From the NCBI RefSeq assembly GCF_000309385.1, contig NZ_JH976537.1, forward strand, positions 268,128-332,127: DNA of 64,000 bases, written 5' to 3'. Positions within the stretch are counted from its first letter, which is position 1. The number at the start of each line of letters is the position of its first letter. Both the position numbers and the translations under genes were made by a program. The DNA comes from Nodosilinea nodulosa PCC 7104. GTDB taxonomy: Bacteria > Cyanobacteriota > Cyanobacteriia > Phormidesmidales > Phormidesmidaceae. A model generated the notes under the pieces. It had not been told where the DNA came from. It saw only the letters and a list, made by a program, of their open reading frames with translations, and made no database searches. This document shows, piece by piece, positions 45,030-54,057 of the stretch.

Positions 45030-46155
45030 ATGCTAGACACCACTGACCTCAAGCGTGAACTTGAGACGCTCACCGATCGCCTGGGTAAGACCCAGGACTA
45101 TCTTTGACATTCCTGCCCTCGAAGCCAAAATTCAGGACCTGGAACAGCTGGCGGCCCAGCCCGACTTTTGGGATGACCAGAGCAAAGCCCAGGACACCCT
45201 CCAGGAGCTGAGCGACTACAAGGCCAACCTGACCCAGCTCACCACCTGGCAGGCCAACCTCGACGACACCGCCGCCATTCTTGAGCTGCTGCAGGAGGAC
45301 AACGACGAAGCCCTCTTTCAGGAAGCCCAGGGCACCGTCACTCGTCTAAGCCAAGAACTCGACCAGTGGGAACTCCAGCAGCTGCTAGCTGGCCCCTACG
45401 ACAAAAAAGGCGCGGTGCTGACCATCAACGCTGGGGCGGGCGGCACCGATGCCCAGGACTGGGGTGAGATGCTGCTGCGCATGTACACCCGCTGGGCCGA
45501 GCGCCAGGGTTATCAGGTGCACCTGGTGGAAATATCGGAGGGTGAGGAAGCGGGGCTGAAGTCGGCCACGCTGGAGATCACCGGGCGCTACGCCTACGGC
45601 TACCTGAAGTCCGAGAAAGGGACTCACCGCCTAGTGAGAATTTCGCCCTTCAACGCCAACGGCAAGCGCCAGACCAGCTTCGCCGGGGTCGAAATCATGC
45701 CGATTCTCGATCAGAATATCGAGCTGGAGATTCCCGAAAAAGACCTGGAGATCAAGACTTCGCGATCGGGCGGGGCGGGCGGTCAGAACGTCAACAAAGT
45801 TGAAACGGCGGTGCGCATTACCCACCTGCCGACAGGGATCTCGGTGCGCTGTACCCAGGAGCGATCGCAGCTGCAAAACCGCGAAAAAGCGATGATTATT
45901 CTCAAGGCCAAGCTGCTGATCATTGCCCAGGAGCAGCAGGCCCAGGCGATCGCCGAAATTCGCGGCGACATGGTAGAAGCGAGCTGGGGTGCCCAGATTC
46001 GCAATTACGTGTTTCACCCGTACCAGCTGGTCAAAGACCTGCGCACCGGGGTTGAGACCACTGCGATCGACGACGTGATGGCTGGGGATCTAGAAGCCTT
46101 TATTCAGGCCTACCTGCGCCAGGAAAATCAGGTTCTCCAGGAGCAGACCGTTTAA
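45030..46155 (+). CDS. prfB: Peptide chain release factor 2, programmed +1 frameshift
   Basis: Reads UGA and UAA stop codons and releases the peptide. The first 25 codons (ATG at 45030, [21 protein letters not shown]...) end at CTT TGA C (45102-45108). Translation must slip +1 there, skipping one base, to continue as [15 protein letters not shown]. An AGGA just upstream acts as the internal Shine-Dalgarno-like stimulator. Downstream are the SPF stop-codon recognition motif (RISPFNANG) and the catalytic GGQ ([19 protein letters not shown]). The frameshift is autoregulatory: low RF2 favours slipping. Full-length product about 374 residues. Confidence 0.96.
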
Positions 46156-46232
46156 GCTCCAGCCGGTACCCTAGAGTCACCGTCGGGTGGGAAGTGCCCA
46201 CCACCAGAGCATCCTTCGACAAGGAGGACGTT

Positions 46233-47210
46233 ATGCAGTCAGGTGGCAAAGCCGTAACCATGCAAACTGAGATTCCCCTGATCGATTTTTCGCCCTTTCT
46301 CACCGACGATCCGGTGGGCAAGATCCAGGTGGCGGCTGACATCTATCGCGCCTGTCATGGGGTGGGCTTTCTCTACCTGACCAACCACGGCATTCCCGAG
46401 GGGGCGATCGCGGCGGCCTTTGCCCAGTCGCAGCAGTTTTTTGCCCTGCCACTGGCCCAGAAACAGGCGATCGCCTGGTCGAGCGAGGTCAGCAACCGGG
46501 GCTACATTGGCCTGGAGCGCGAGCGGCTCGACGAAACCCAGCCCGGCGATCTCAAAGAAGCCTTCAACCTAGGCCGAGAGATGGACTCTGCCGCGATCGC
46601 CACTGAAGACGCGGCGCTGGTGCAGAACCGCTGGCCCGCCCAACCCGCCGACTTTCGCACTACGCTAACCGAGTTCTTTGACGCCTGCGCTACGGCTGCC
46701 GCCAAAATTTTTCGCGCTTTTGCCCTGGCGCTGGACATGCCAGAGGAGTTTATCGTCGCCCACCACAGAGCTCAAAACTACACCCTGCGGCTACTGCACT
46801 ACCCGCCCCTGAATGTATCCCCTAAACCAGGGCAAATTCGGGCCGGGGAGCACTCCGACTACGGCACCCTGACTCTGCTGTTTCAGGATGATGTCGGCGG
46901 CCTTGAAGTGCTCAGCGCTGCGGGAAACTGGATTGCGGCCCCAGCGATCCCCGGTGCCGTGCTGATTAACACGGGCGATCTGACCGAGCGCTGGAGCAAC
47001 GGCGTGTTTCGCTCGACCAGGCATCGAGTCAGCCTACCCCAGGGCGAAAAGGCCCAGCGAGACCGCTATTCCATCGCCTTTTTCTGTGAGCCCGATGCCG
47101 ATGCCCTGATTAGCTGCCTGCCCACCTGTCAGGGGCCAGACCAGCCGCCCCGTTACCCGCCGATTGCCGCTGGAGACTACCTGTTAAGCCGGTTGCAGGC
47201 CACCTATTGA
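46233..47210 (+). CDS. 2-oxoglutarate/Fe(II) oxygenase, isopenicillin-N-synthase-like
   Basis: 325 residues. N-terminal DIOX_N region IPLIDFSPFL...GVGFLYLTNHGIPEG and a double-stranded beta-helix core. Iron ligands are His and Asp in AGEHSDYGTLTLLFQD and the distal His in RSTRHRVSLP; the 2-oxoglutarate-binding Arg is in RDRYSIAFFCEP. An excellent Shine-Dalgarno AAGGAGG lies just before the ATG I chose, which is why I set aside the longer frame. The family hydroxylates or desaturates small molecules; no substrate can be named. Confidence 0.9.
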   Translation: MQSGGKAVTMQTEIPLIDFSPFLTDDPVGKIQVAADIYRACHGVGFLYLTNHGIPEGAIAAAFAQSQQFFALPLAQKQAIAWSSEVSNRGYIGLERERLDETQPGDLKEAFNLGREMDSAAIATEDAALVQNRWPAQPADFRTTLTEFFDACATAAAKIFRAFALALDMPEEFIVAHHRAQNYTLRLLHYPPLNVSPKPGQIRAGEHSDYGTLTLLFQDDVGGLEVLSAAGNWIAAPAIPGAVLINTGDLTERWSNGVFRSTRHRVSLPQGEKAQRDRYSIAFFCEPDADALISCLPTCQGPDQPPRYPPIAAGDYLLSRLQATY

Positions 47211-47304
47211 GGCAGAAAGGTGGTGCAAAGGAAGGCGATCGCCCTTACCCTACCTACCCCAAAAACCCGGTACATTAAAACTATCTCGCACTGGAGCGTT
47301 CCCT

Positions 47305-47502
47305 ATGAGTCAGGACCAATCGACCCTAGACCCCGCTACCACCGATCAGCCATCTTCTGCACCTGCCGAAGCGCCCCCCAGCTTTGTCAAACTGGCCATG
47401 CGCAACATGGTCAAAAAGGGCGGCAAGTCGCTGTTCCACTTTTCGCTGACCGTGACCGCGCTGCTGAGCCTGCTGGTGGGTTTGGCCTACCTGACCCGTT
47501 AA
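47305..47502 (+). CDS. DUF3285 small membrane protein
   Basis: 65 residues. A disordered Ser/Pro/Ala N terminus, then SFVKLAMRNMVKKGGKSLFHFSLTVTALLSLLVGLAYLTR, the typical DUF3285 ending with a single membrane helix. The family is specific to cyanobacteria and has no known function. The ybeY start follows its stop after 3 bp, so the two are translated from one message; this pairing is common in cyanobacteria. Confidence 0.85.
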   Translation: MSQDQSTLDPATTDQPSSAPAEAPPSFVKLAMRNMVKKGGKSLFHFSLTVTALLSLLVGLAYLTR

Positions 47503-47505
47503 CCA

Positions 47506-48024
47506 ATGGCAACTCCGACGTCTTCGCTGCCCACCCTTGAGGTGGCCCTAGAAACCGACCACCCTGACAGTGCGGTGGTCACCAACGACGAGTGGGAGCG
47601 CTGGTTTACTCAGTGGGGCCAGCAGATGGCGCTAGAAGGGTCACCGATTGGGGCCTACGAACTAGCGCTCAAGCTGACCACCGACGCTGAAATTGCCGCC
47701 CTCAACCAGCAGTTTCGCCAGCTCGATCAGCCCACCGATGTGCTTTCCTTTGCGGCCCTGGAGAATGACTTTCCCGTGGCGGATGAACTGTTAGCTACAG
47801 AGCCCTTGTACTTAGGCGACATTATTATTTCACTCGACACCGCTGCCCGTCAGGCTGCCGAGGCGGGCCACTCGCTGCGCTGGGAAACCGCCTGGCTCGC
47901 CGCCCACGGGTTTTTGCACCTGCTCGGCTGGGATCACCCCGACGACCCCAGCCTGGTCGCCATGCTAGATAAACAGAGCGTCCTCCTCACCGCCGTTGGG
48001 TTAAAGTCTGAAAAAGTAGGCTAA
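47506..48024 (+). CDS. ybeY: rRNA maturation endoribonuclease YbeY
   Basis: 172 residues. Single-strand RNase for 16S rRNA 3'-end maturation and 70S quality control. The zinc motif HxxxHxxxxxH is HGFLHLLGWDH (His134, His138, His144), and the upstream QPTDVLSFA and LGDIIISLDTA blocks are typical. It lies in the run DUF3285-ybeY-dgkA-pabA, a conserved cyanobacterial arrangement. Confidence 0.94.
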   Translation: MATPTSSLPTLEVALETDHPDSAVVTNDEWERWFTQWGQQMALEGSPIGAYELALKLTTDAEIAALNQQFRQLDQPTDVLSFAALENDFPVADELLATEPLYLGDIIISLDTAARQAAEAGHSLRWETAWLAAHGFLHLLGWDHPDDPSLVAMLDKQSVLLTAVGLKSEKVG

Positions 48025-48095
48025 ATTGGCCCTGATTCATTCTCCACGGTACGGTATAGGGGCATATTGCCCGATCGCCTCTATCAACAGTATCT

Positions 48096-48554
48096 ATGAC
48101 TCTCTATAGCGAAAAATCTGAGTCGGTGGTGCCGGTGTCCGAGGGCAACCTCGACTCGGTCAGCCGATCGCTCTCCTGGCGCGTGGCCACTAACCTACTG
48201 GTGAGCTTTAGATATGCCTGGCAGGGGGTGGCCTATGCCTTCCGTACCCAGCGCAACTTTCGCATTCACGTGGTGGTCGGCAGTGTGGCGGTGGGGCTGG
48301 CGATCGCCCTGCGCCTGGCCCCGGTAGAGCTATCGGTGATTATCCTTACCTGCGGCGTCGTGCTCACCCTGGAGCTGATTAACACCGCTCTGGAATCGGT
48401 GGTTGACCTCACGGTACAGCAGACTTACCACGAACTCGCTAAGATTGCCAAAGACTGCGCCGCCGCCGCCGTTTTGATTTCGGCCCTGATTTCCCTGTCG
48501 ATCGCCGCCTGTCTGCTGCTGCCCCCTCTGTGGCAGCTGCTACAGCTCCTTTAG
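48096..48554 (+). CDS. dgkA: Diacylglycerol/undecaprenol kinase family protein
   Basis: 152 residues. After a 35-residue N-terminal extension, the kinase core has [38 protein letters not shown], then [19 protein letters not shown] (catalytic Glu and metal-binding helix) and [24 protein letters not shown]. Three membrane helices, as in DgkA. Gram-positive and cyanobacterial members prefer undecaprenol to diacylglycerol, so the substrate is left open. Located 71 bp after ybeY and 20 bp before the amidotransferase gene. Confidence 0.9.
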   Translation: MTLYSEKSESVVPVSEGNLDSVSRSLSWRVATNLLVSFRYAWQGVAYAFRTQRNFRIHVVVGSVAVGLAIALRLAPVELSVIILTCGVVLTLELINTALESVVDLTVQQTYHELAKIAKDCAAAAVLISALISLSIAACLLLPPLWQLLQLL

Positions 48555-48574
48555 CTTTATTTTTTGCTGCCGCC

Positions 48575-49180
48575 ATGATCCTTATTATCGATAACTACGA
48601 CAGCTTCACCTACAACCTGGTGCAGTACCTGGGCGAACTGGGCACCGAGCTACCCATGGCGAGCGACCTACAGGTGTTTCGCAACGACGAAATCACGGTG
48701 GACGAGATTGTTGCCCTCAAGCCAGACGGCATTGTGATCTCCCCCGGCCCTGGCACTCCCGACGACTCTGGGGTTTCCCTAGCCATTATTGAAAAGCTTG
48801 GTCCCACAGTCCCCGTCCTGGGCGTGTGCCTGGGGCACCAGAGTATGGGTCAGGTTTTTGGCGGTAACGTGGTGCGCGCCGCCGAACTCATGCATGGCAA
48901 AACTTCTCCCATTTACCACACCGGCAAAGGGGTCTTCGCCGGTCTAGAGAATCCCTTTCTGGCCACCCGCTACCACAGCCTGGTAATCGATCGCGACACC
49001 TGCCCCGATGTTCTCGAAATTACCGCCTGGGTCGAAGACGGCACCATTATGGGTGTACAGCATCGCGACTATCCCCACATGCAGGGGGTGCAGTTTCACC
49101 CCGAAAGCATTCTCACCGAAGCGGGTATGGAGATTTTGCGGAATTTTTTGGTGTCGCTGCCAGTGCCCGTCACAGCGTAG
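48575..49180 (+). CDS. trpG/pabA: Anthranilate / aminodeoxychorismate synthase component II
   Basis: 201-residue class I glutamine amidotransferase supplying ammonia for tryptophan or folate synthesis. Starts [23 protein letters not shown]. Nucleophile Cys85 in [13 protein letters not shown], the His and Glu of the triad in QFHPESIL. I set the start at the ATG before ILIIDNYDS, because the longer frame overlaps dgkA and adds a non-homologous tail. Cyanobacteria usually have one such subunit shared by both pathways, hence the double symbol. Confidence 0.92.
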   Translation: MILIIDNYDSFTYNLVQYLGELGTELPMASDLQVFRNDEITVDEIVALKPDGIVISPGPGTPDDSGVSLAIIEKLGPTVPVLGVCLGHQSMGQVFGGNVVRAAELMHGKTSPIYHTGKGVFAGLENPFLATRYHSLVIDRDTCPDVLEITAWVEDGTIMGVQHRDYPHMQGVQFHPESILTEAGMEILRNFLVSLPVPVTA

Positions 49181-49303
49181 GGACGATGGTTCCCGATAGT
49201 TACTTTGCAAAATCTAGCTGATTCTCTTGTCAGGGGGGCACACCCTCATCCCAGCCGACCCACAGCTACAATTAAAGCTACAGCTTTTCCGGGGTTCTCA
49301 GCT

Positions 49304-49879
49304 ATGAGCGTTGCCAAAAGCCCAGTTCGCTGGACCACGAAAGACATCGAAGCGCTGCCTGAGAACGAGTGGGTTCGCTACGAGATTATCGATGGAGAAC
49401 TGTTTGTGACCAGGTCGCCCCACCACAAGCATCAGCAGCTAGCGGGCCGCATTTTCGCCGCTCTGGATGCCTGGGCTGTAGGCACTGGTTCGGGTGAGGC
49501 ATCGATCATGCCGGGACTAATTTTCTCTGACTCAGATAATGTATCGCCTGATGTCGCGTGGGGCAGCGATGAGCGCATTGCTCAAATTCAGGACGAGGCT
49601 GGACACTTTCAGGGCGCACCAGAACTGGTTGTGGAGGTGCTCTCGCCGGGTAAAACCAACGAAGAGCGCGACCGTTCCGCCAAACTCAAGCTCTACTCTG
49701 TTCAAGGCGTGTCGGAATACTGGATTGTCGATCGCACCGCCCAGCGGATAGAAATCTATCGCCGTGAGCAGGCCCAGCTTGTTTTAACGGCCACCCTCTT
49801 GGCTCAGGACACGGTTACTTCACCCCTGCTGCCAGGGTTTGCGCTGCAAGTTGCCCGCCTGTTTGCGGTCCGGGGTTAA
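49304..49879 (+). CDS. Uma2 family endonuclease
   Basis: 191 residues of the PD-(D/E)xK Uma2 (DUF820) fold, very abundant in cyanobacteria. RYEIIDGELFVTRSPHHKHQQLAGRIFAALDAW is the N-terminal part, and VSPDVAWGSDE, APELVVEVLSPGKTNEERDRSAKLKLYSVQGVSEYWIVDRTAQRIEIYR contains the catalytic E-x-L-S and KxxxY elements. The biological role is unresolved; many copies accompany mobile DNA, and this one sits beside an IS element. I use the ATG before SVAKSP; the longer frame begins in non-homologous sequence. Confidence 0.9.
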   Translation: MSVAKSPVRWTTKDIEALPENEWVRYEIIDGELFVTRSPHHKHQQLAGRIFAALDAWAVGTGSGEASIMPGLIFSDSDNVSPDVAWGSDERIAQIQDEAGHFQGAPELVVEVLSPGKTNEERDRSAKLKLYSVQGVSEYWIVDRTAQRIEIYRREQAQLVLTATLLAQDTVTSPLLPGFALQVARLFAVRG

Positions 49880-50047
49880 GGTTAAATAATCGCTCGATAA
49901 CGATGCTTTCCTGTGGTGAGGCGTATATGGGCATGGCAAGGTCCAGAGCTGCCCATTATCTGCGCTAGTGCTGACCCGCTACCCATCCTTAGAGCGCTGG
50001 ATGGCTTAACGTAGATGCCGTAGTGGCGATGGCTCAGCAGCGCTAGG

Positions 50048-50149
50048 TATAGCCATAGTCGCGTTGGTTAGGACATCCAGAAACCCTAGGAACGTTCAAA
50101 CGTTTGAACGTTCCTAGGAGACCTGTCTTAACCAAACTAGCTACAGCTC
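50048..50149. mobile_element. Palindromic miniature element, copy B
   Basis: Uninterrupted copy: left arm TATAGCCATAGTCGCGTTGG, central perfect palindrome around CGTTCAAACGTTTGAACG, right arm ending ACTAGCTACAGCT. About 102 bp, no coding capacity. It lies 58 bp left of the IS982 element. The rest of the gap 49880-50207 shows no gene. Confidence 0.78.
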
Positions 50150-50220
50150 TAAAACCCAATATTCCTTGCCATCGCGTTCCGAGGCGGCGTGCAAAGAACC
50201 TGGGGTAACCTGAGTTCGGG

Positions 50221-51099
50221 TTAAGCCGATGGAGGAAGAGCGAAGTCAAGATTGAGGGAAGGCTTCTTGGGCTGATGGCAGTAGGCAATCAAGCCACAGA
50301 TGACATTGACCATGAAGTTGGTAGGGCTGCGATGCCTGGAATGCTCAATCTGGGAGATGTTCTTGAGCTGGTCAATGACGGTTTCGACAATGGCGCGCTT
50401 GCGGGCCAGTAACTTGTCGGTGAGCCGCATCAAGTGGTTTGTCATGTTGCGCCTGGGTTTGGCAAAGAACTCGATGCCACAGGTCTCAAAGAGGCGTTCT
50501 GCCAGTGCTTTGGAGACATAGCCCCGGTCAGCAAAGACCTTGCCATAGAGGCCTTGAAGCAAGTCACAGGCGGGCTTGCGGTCGTCGGTATTGCCCGGCG
50601 TGATTTGGATGTTGAGCAACTCCCCTTGGTCATTAACCACCAGGTGGAGCTTGAAGCCAAAGAACCAGTCAACTGAGGTTTTGCCCCGAGCCGCCAGGCC
50701 GCGAAACACCTTGTGGCGTCGAATCCGACGGTTGTGGCACACCTTGAGGCTGCTGCTATCGATAAAGCTGATGCCGCTACAAGCGCCAAAACAGTGCTTC
50801 AGGTACACGCATAAGGGCAGCAGAGCCGACGGCATCCACTCCACAAAGCGGTGATAGCTGACCAGGCCAGGAAAGGCCTCTCGCCAGTGCACGCAGACAT
50901 GCTTGTTGTAGAACGCCTTGAAGTTGCGATAGTGCTGCTGGTGGAAGCACACCAAGATTGTCATCACCTCGCTTAAGCTCAGCGATCGCTGGCGCTGACG
51001 GTGTTGAACGCCTTCACCCAGCAGCATCTGGTGCCATTTCGGCTCGAACTGACAGCAGAAATCATCAATGTGGCAAAACAGCTCTTCTAGACTATCCAT
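50221..51099 (-). CDS. IS982-family transposase
   Basis: 292 residues, full length. DDE catalytic residues are seen in [18 protein letters not shown] (first Asp), [12 protein letters not shown] (second Asp) and [14 protein letters not shown] (Glu). The stretch [28 protein letters not shown] is typical of IS982. The ATG is 174 bp from the right terminal repeat, of which 108 bp is the inserted palindromic element, so that insertion has probably displaced or altered the promoter. Confidence 0.92.
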   Translation of the reverse strand: MDSLEELFCHIDDFCCQFEPKWHQMLLGEGVQHRQRQRSLSLSEVMTILVCFHQQHYRNFKAFYNKHVCVHWREAFPGLVSYHRFVEWMPSALLPLCVYLKHCFGACSGISFIDSSSLKVCHNRRIRRHKVFRGLAARGKTSVDWFFGFKLHLVVNDQGELLNIQITPGNTDDRKPACDLLQGLYGKVFADRGYVSKALAERLFETCGIEFFAKPRRNMTNHLMRLTDKLLARKRAIVETVIDQLKNISQIEHSRHRSPTNFMVNVICGLIAYCHQPKKPSLNLDFALPPSA

Positions 51100-51125
51100 A
51101 GGGGGGCCTGCTGAATCATTTACGT

Positions 51126-51233
51126 GATATAGCCATAGTCACGTTGGTTAGGACATCCAGGAACCCTATGACCGTTCAAACGTTTGAACGGTCATAGGAG
51201 ACATGTCTTAACCAGACTGGCTACAGCTATATC
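51126..51233. mobile_element. Palindromic miniature element, copy C, inside the IS
   Basis: 108 bp, nearly palindromic end to end: GATATAGCCATAGTCACG at the left, CTACAGCTATATC at the right, centre CCGTTCAAACGTTTGAACGG. It lies inside the IS982 element between transposase start and right terminal repeat. As transcribed RNA it would fold into one long hairpin before the transposase start. Confidence 0.85.
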
Positions 51234-51334
51234 AGCTTACAGAGCCCCTCCTTTCCTTATCCCGAACTCAGGTTGGGGTAGTAAGATATGAAGTGGTTAT
51301 TAACGTTTGTAACAGAATCTCTCAGGAGTCGAGC

Positions 51335-52984
51335 ATGGGCCGCAAGCAGGCGATCGTGATTGGTGCGGGTATTGGCGGGCTGGCCATGGGTATTCGCCTG
51401 CAAAGCCTGGGGTTTGACACCACCATTGTCGAAGCGCTGGACGCCCCCGGCGGACGGGCTTACGTGCGTCGCGAGCAGGGTTTTACCTTTGACATGGGGC
51501 CGACGGTGATTACGGTGCCCCACTTTATTGAAGAGCTGTTTTCGCTGGAGCGCGATCGCGCCGACCTGACCTCCGACGATTTCCCCTCCACCATTGTCGA
51601 TGAGAACAAGCGCATCAAAGAAGGGGTTTCGGGTGGCCCCAACACCAGCCGATACGTGCAGATCGTGCCGATTTTGCCCTTCTACCGCATCTACTTCGAC
51701 GACGGCACCTTTTTCGACTACGACGGCGACGAAGCCCACACCCGCGAGCAGATTCTCGCCCTGGGCGAACCGGGTGACCTGGAGGGCTATGAACGCTTCC
51801 ACGAGCAGTCGCGCGCTATCTTTGAGCGGGGTTTTTTAGAGCTGGGCTACACCCATTTTGGCGACGTCGGCACCATGCTCAAGGTTGCCCCCGACCTGCT
51901 CAAGCTCGACGCCGTGCGCAACCTGTTCCGCTTTAGCAGCCGCTACTTCAAGAGCGACAAGCTGCGCCAGGTCTTCACCTTCGAGCCGCTGCTGGTAGGC
52001 GGCAACCCCCTGTCGGTGCCCGCCATCTACGCCATGATTCACTTCGTGGAGAAAACCTGGGGCATTCACTTTGCCATGGGCGGCACCGGGGCGCTGGTGC
52101 AGGGCTTTGTGAAAAAGTTTGAGGATCTGGGCGGCCAGATTAAATACAACGCCCCGGTAACCAAAATCAATGTCACCCGCCAGGATGGCAAGAAGGTGGC
52201 TACGGGCGTGACCCTGGGCGACGGACTGACCATGGAGGCCGATGTCGTGGTTTCCAACGCCGACTGGGCTACCACCTACGGCAAACTAATCGAGCCCCAG
52301 TACCGCTTCTGGAACAGCGATCTGCGGGTAAAGCTGACCCAGCAGTCGATGTCGGTATTTGTGATCTACTTTGGCTTCAAGGCCGACGGCAACGAGACCG
52401 AAAAGCTGCGCCACCACACCATCATTCTCGGTCCCCGCTATGAGGAACTGCTAAAGGACATCTTTGGCCGCAAGATCTTACCCAAAGATTTTTCCCAGTA
52501 CCTGCACCTGCCGACGCTTACCGACCCGTCGCTGGCTCCTCCCGGTCATCACGCCGCCTACACTCTGGTGCCTATGCCCAACAACAAGTCGGGCCTTGAC
52601 TGGAATGAGGTGGGCGATCGCCTGCGCGATATCGTTTTTGATTTCCTCGACGAGCGCGGCTACCTGCCCAATCTCAAAGAGCGGCTGGTGTGCCATAGCT
52701 ACATCACCCCCGACTACTTTGAAAACACCCTCGACGCCCATGTGGGCAATGCCTTTGGCCTTGAGCCATTGCTGGTGCAGTCGGCCTTTTTCCGCCCCCA
52801 CAACCGCAGCGAGGACGTGAAGGGACTGTATCTGGTCGGCGCGGGCACCCAGCCCGGTGCGGGCACCCCCAGCGTGATGATGTCGGCTAAAATCACCGCT
52901 CGCCTGGTGGCCGAAGACTACGGCGTCTCCGACGACGTTATCAGCGGCAAGGCCAGCTCAGAACTCAGCCCGCAACCAGCGTAG
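51335..52984 (+). CDS. crtI: CrtI-type carotenoid (phytoene) desaturase
   Basis: 549 residues. FAD-binding N terminus [61 protein letters not shown], characteristic of CrtI/CrtN enzymes. C-terminal FAD and signature region [34 protein letters not shown]. CrtI carries out three or four desaturations of phytoene on membranes. Most cyanobacteria instead use the CrtP/CrtQ/CrtH set, so this is either a paralogue with another carotenoid substrate or an imported enzyme. The ATG follows a good Shine-Dalgarno (AGGAG). The IS982 element sits only 61 bp upstream and may affect its promoter. Confidence 0.9.
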   Translation: MGRKQAIVIGAGIGGLAMGIRLQSLGFDTTIVEALDAPGGRAYVRREQGFTFDMGPTVITVPHFIEELFSLERDRADLTSDDFPSTIVDENKRIKEGVSGGPNTSRYVQIVPILPFYRIYFDDGTFFDYDGDEAHTREQILALGEPGDLEGYERFHEQSRAIFERGFLELGYTHFGDVGTMLKVAPDLLKLDAVRNLFRFSSRYFKSDKLRQVFTFEPLLVGGNPLSVPAIYAMIHFVEKTWGIHFAMGGTGALVQGFVKKFEDLGGQIKYNAPVTKINVTRQDGKKVATGVTLGDGLTMEADVVVSNADWATTYGKLIEPQYRFWNSDLRVKLTQQSMSVFVIYFGFKADGNETEKLRHHTIILGPRYEELLKDIFGRKILPKDFSQYLHLPTLTDPSLAPPGHHAAYTLVPMPNNKSGLDWNEVGDRLRDIVFDFLDERGYLPNLKERLVCHSYITPDYFENTLDAHVGNAFGLEPLLVQSAFFRPHNRSEDVKGLYLVGAGTQPGAGTPSVMMSAKITARLVAEDYGVSDDVISGKASSELSPQPA

Positions 52985-53183
52985 GGCGCATTCGCGGCAC
53001 AAGTCGCGATCGCGATTTGAGGTTTAGAGATCCGCATTGCACCGCTCAAGCCTGCAACAGCCAAAAGCCAGCATCAGGCATGGCCAGTTGCGGGGCTGGC
53101 TCAAATTTAGGCAATAAACCGGCAGGTCACGGTCTACACTAGGCTAGCCGACGCTATACGTACTGTGCGGGAGTGAGAGAGTC

Positions 53184-53948
53184 ATGAAACGGCGACAACT
53201 ACTGGGCTACACCGGGGCAGGATTGGGGACTGTTCTGGCGTTAGGGATGCGCAGTCAGGCCCAGGCTCAGACGTCAGGGGTCACCATTCGGAGCCTGGGC
53301 CACACCGCCTTTTTGTTTACCGGCGGGGGCAGGCGAATTTTGGTCAACCCGTTCCGCCAGATTGGCTGCACGGCGGGCTTTCCGTCGCCAGCAGTGGCCG
53401 CCGACATTGTGATGATCAGCAGCCGCCTGTTTGACGAAGGCTACCTCAATGACCTGCCCGGCGAGCCCCGAGTGCTCACCGATCCGGGGGTTTACGACTT
53501 TGACGATCTGCGGATCCAGGGCATTCTCACCCCCCACGATCGCGAGGGAGGCCGCCGCTTTGGCACCAACACCGTGTGGAAGTGGACCCAGGGTGGCGTC
53601 ACCATCGTTCACATGGGCGGAGCCGCCGCTCCGCTGGGGGTAGAAGAACAGATTTTGCTGGGTCGCCCGGACATCATGCTGGTGCCCGTGGGGGGTGGCC
53701 CCAAGGCCTATACCGCCGCCGAGGCCGTGCAGGCCGTGCAGGTACTGAAGCCCAAGATCGTGATTCCAACCCACTATTTGACCACCGCTGCCGGAGACAG
53801 CTGCGAACTGGCTCCGGTCGATGAGTTTTTGAGCCTGATGCAGGGCACCCCGGTAACTCGCGCCAGCAGCGGTTCGCTGGTCATCCGCCCCAGCGATTTG
53901 CCCAGCCAGGGCATGCGGATTCAGGTCTACCAGTACCCCACGGCTTAA
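53184..53948 (+). CDS. Exported MBL-fold protein (UlaG-like), Tat-type signal
   Basis: 254 residues. The N terminus MKRRQLLGYTGAGLGTVLALGMRSQAQAQ has a twin-arginine-like start and ends in AQA. The rest fits a reduced metallo-beta-lactamase fold of the UlaG/YtnP type: IRSLGHTAFLFTGGGRRILVNPF, VTIVHMGGAAAPLG and VIPTHYLTT. The usual HxHxDH motif is not preserved (DIVMISSRLFDEGYLND occupies that place), so hydrolytic activity is doubtful. Role unknown. A small hairpin GCAGAAA/TTTCTGC (53958-53976) after the stop may terminate transcription. Confidence 0.72.
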   Translation: MKRRQLLGYTGAGLGTVLALGMRSQAQAQTSGVTIRSLGHTAFLFTGGGRRILVNPFRQIGCTAGFPSPAVAADIVMISSRLFDEGYLNDLPGEPRVLTDPGVYDFDDLRIQGILTPHDREGGRRFGTNTVWKWTQGGVTIVHMGGAAAPLGVEEQILLGRPDIMLVPVGGGPKAYTAAEAVQAVQVLKPKIVIPTHYLTTAAGDSCELAPVDEFLSLMQGTPVTRASSGSLVIRPSDLPSQGMRIQVYQYPTA

Positions 53949-53957
53949 ACCACCGAG

Positions 53958-53976
53958 GCAGAAACCGGATTTCTGC
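53958..53976. terminator. Small hairpin after the MBL-fold gene
   Basis: Perfect 7-bp stem GCAGAAA-CCGGA-TTTCTGC located 10 bp after the stop codon. No T-run follows. It belongs to a GAAACCGG-type sequence common in cyanobacterial gaps, so it may be just a repeat. Confidence 0.35.
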
Positions 53977-54057
53977 GGCAATCGTCAATATCCCTTAGCA
54001 TTTGATCAAGGAAACCCGGTTTCTCGCCCGCTGCCCTTCGCTTCTGTCTATCGGCCC

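Larger units (their letters stand above)
50208..51273. mobile_element. IS982-family insertion sequence, complete
   Basis: Terminal inverted repeats ACCTGAGTTCGGGTTAAG (left) and the complement of ACCTGAGTTCGGGATAAG (right). A perfect 7-bp target duplication, TGGGGTA, lies outside (50201-50207 and 51274-51280). Total length 1066 bp; without the 108-bp palindromic element carried inside it would be about 958 bp, normal for IS982. One transposase gene on the minus strand. Clean ends and target duplication indicate a recent insertion. It lies between the Uma2 gene and crtI. Confidence 0.93.

Noticed and set aside
50048..51233. Palindromic elements as transcription terminators
   Set aside because: Three near-identical copies of about 100 bp, one inside an IS and one interrupted by a MITE, point to mobile elements rather than local terminators.
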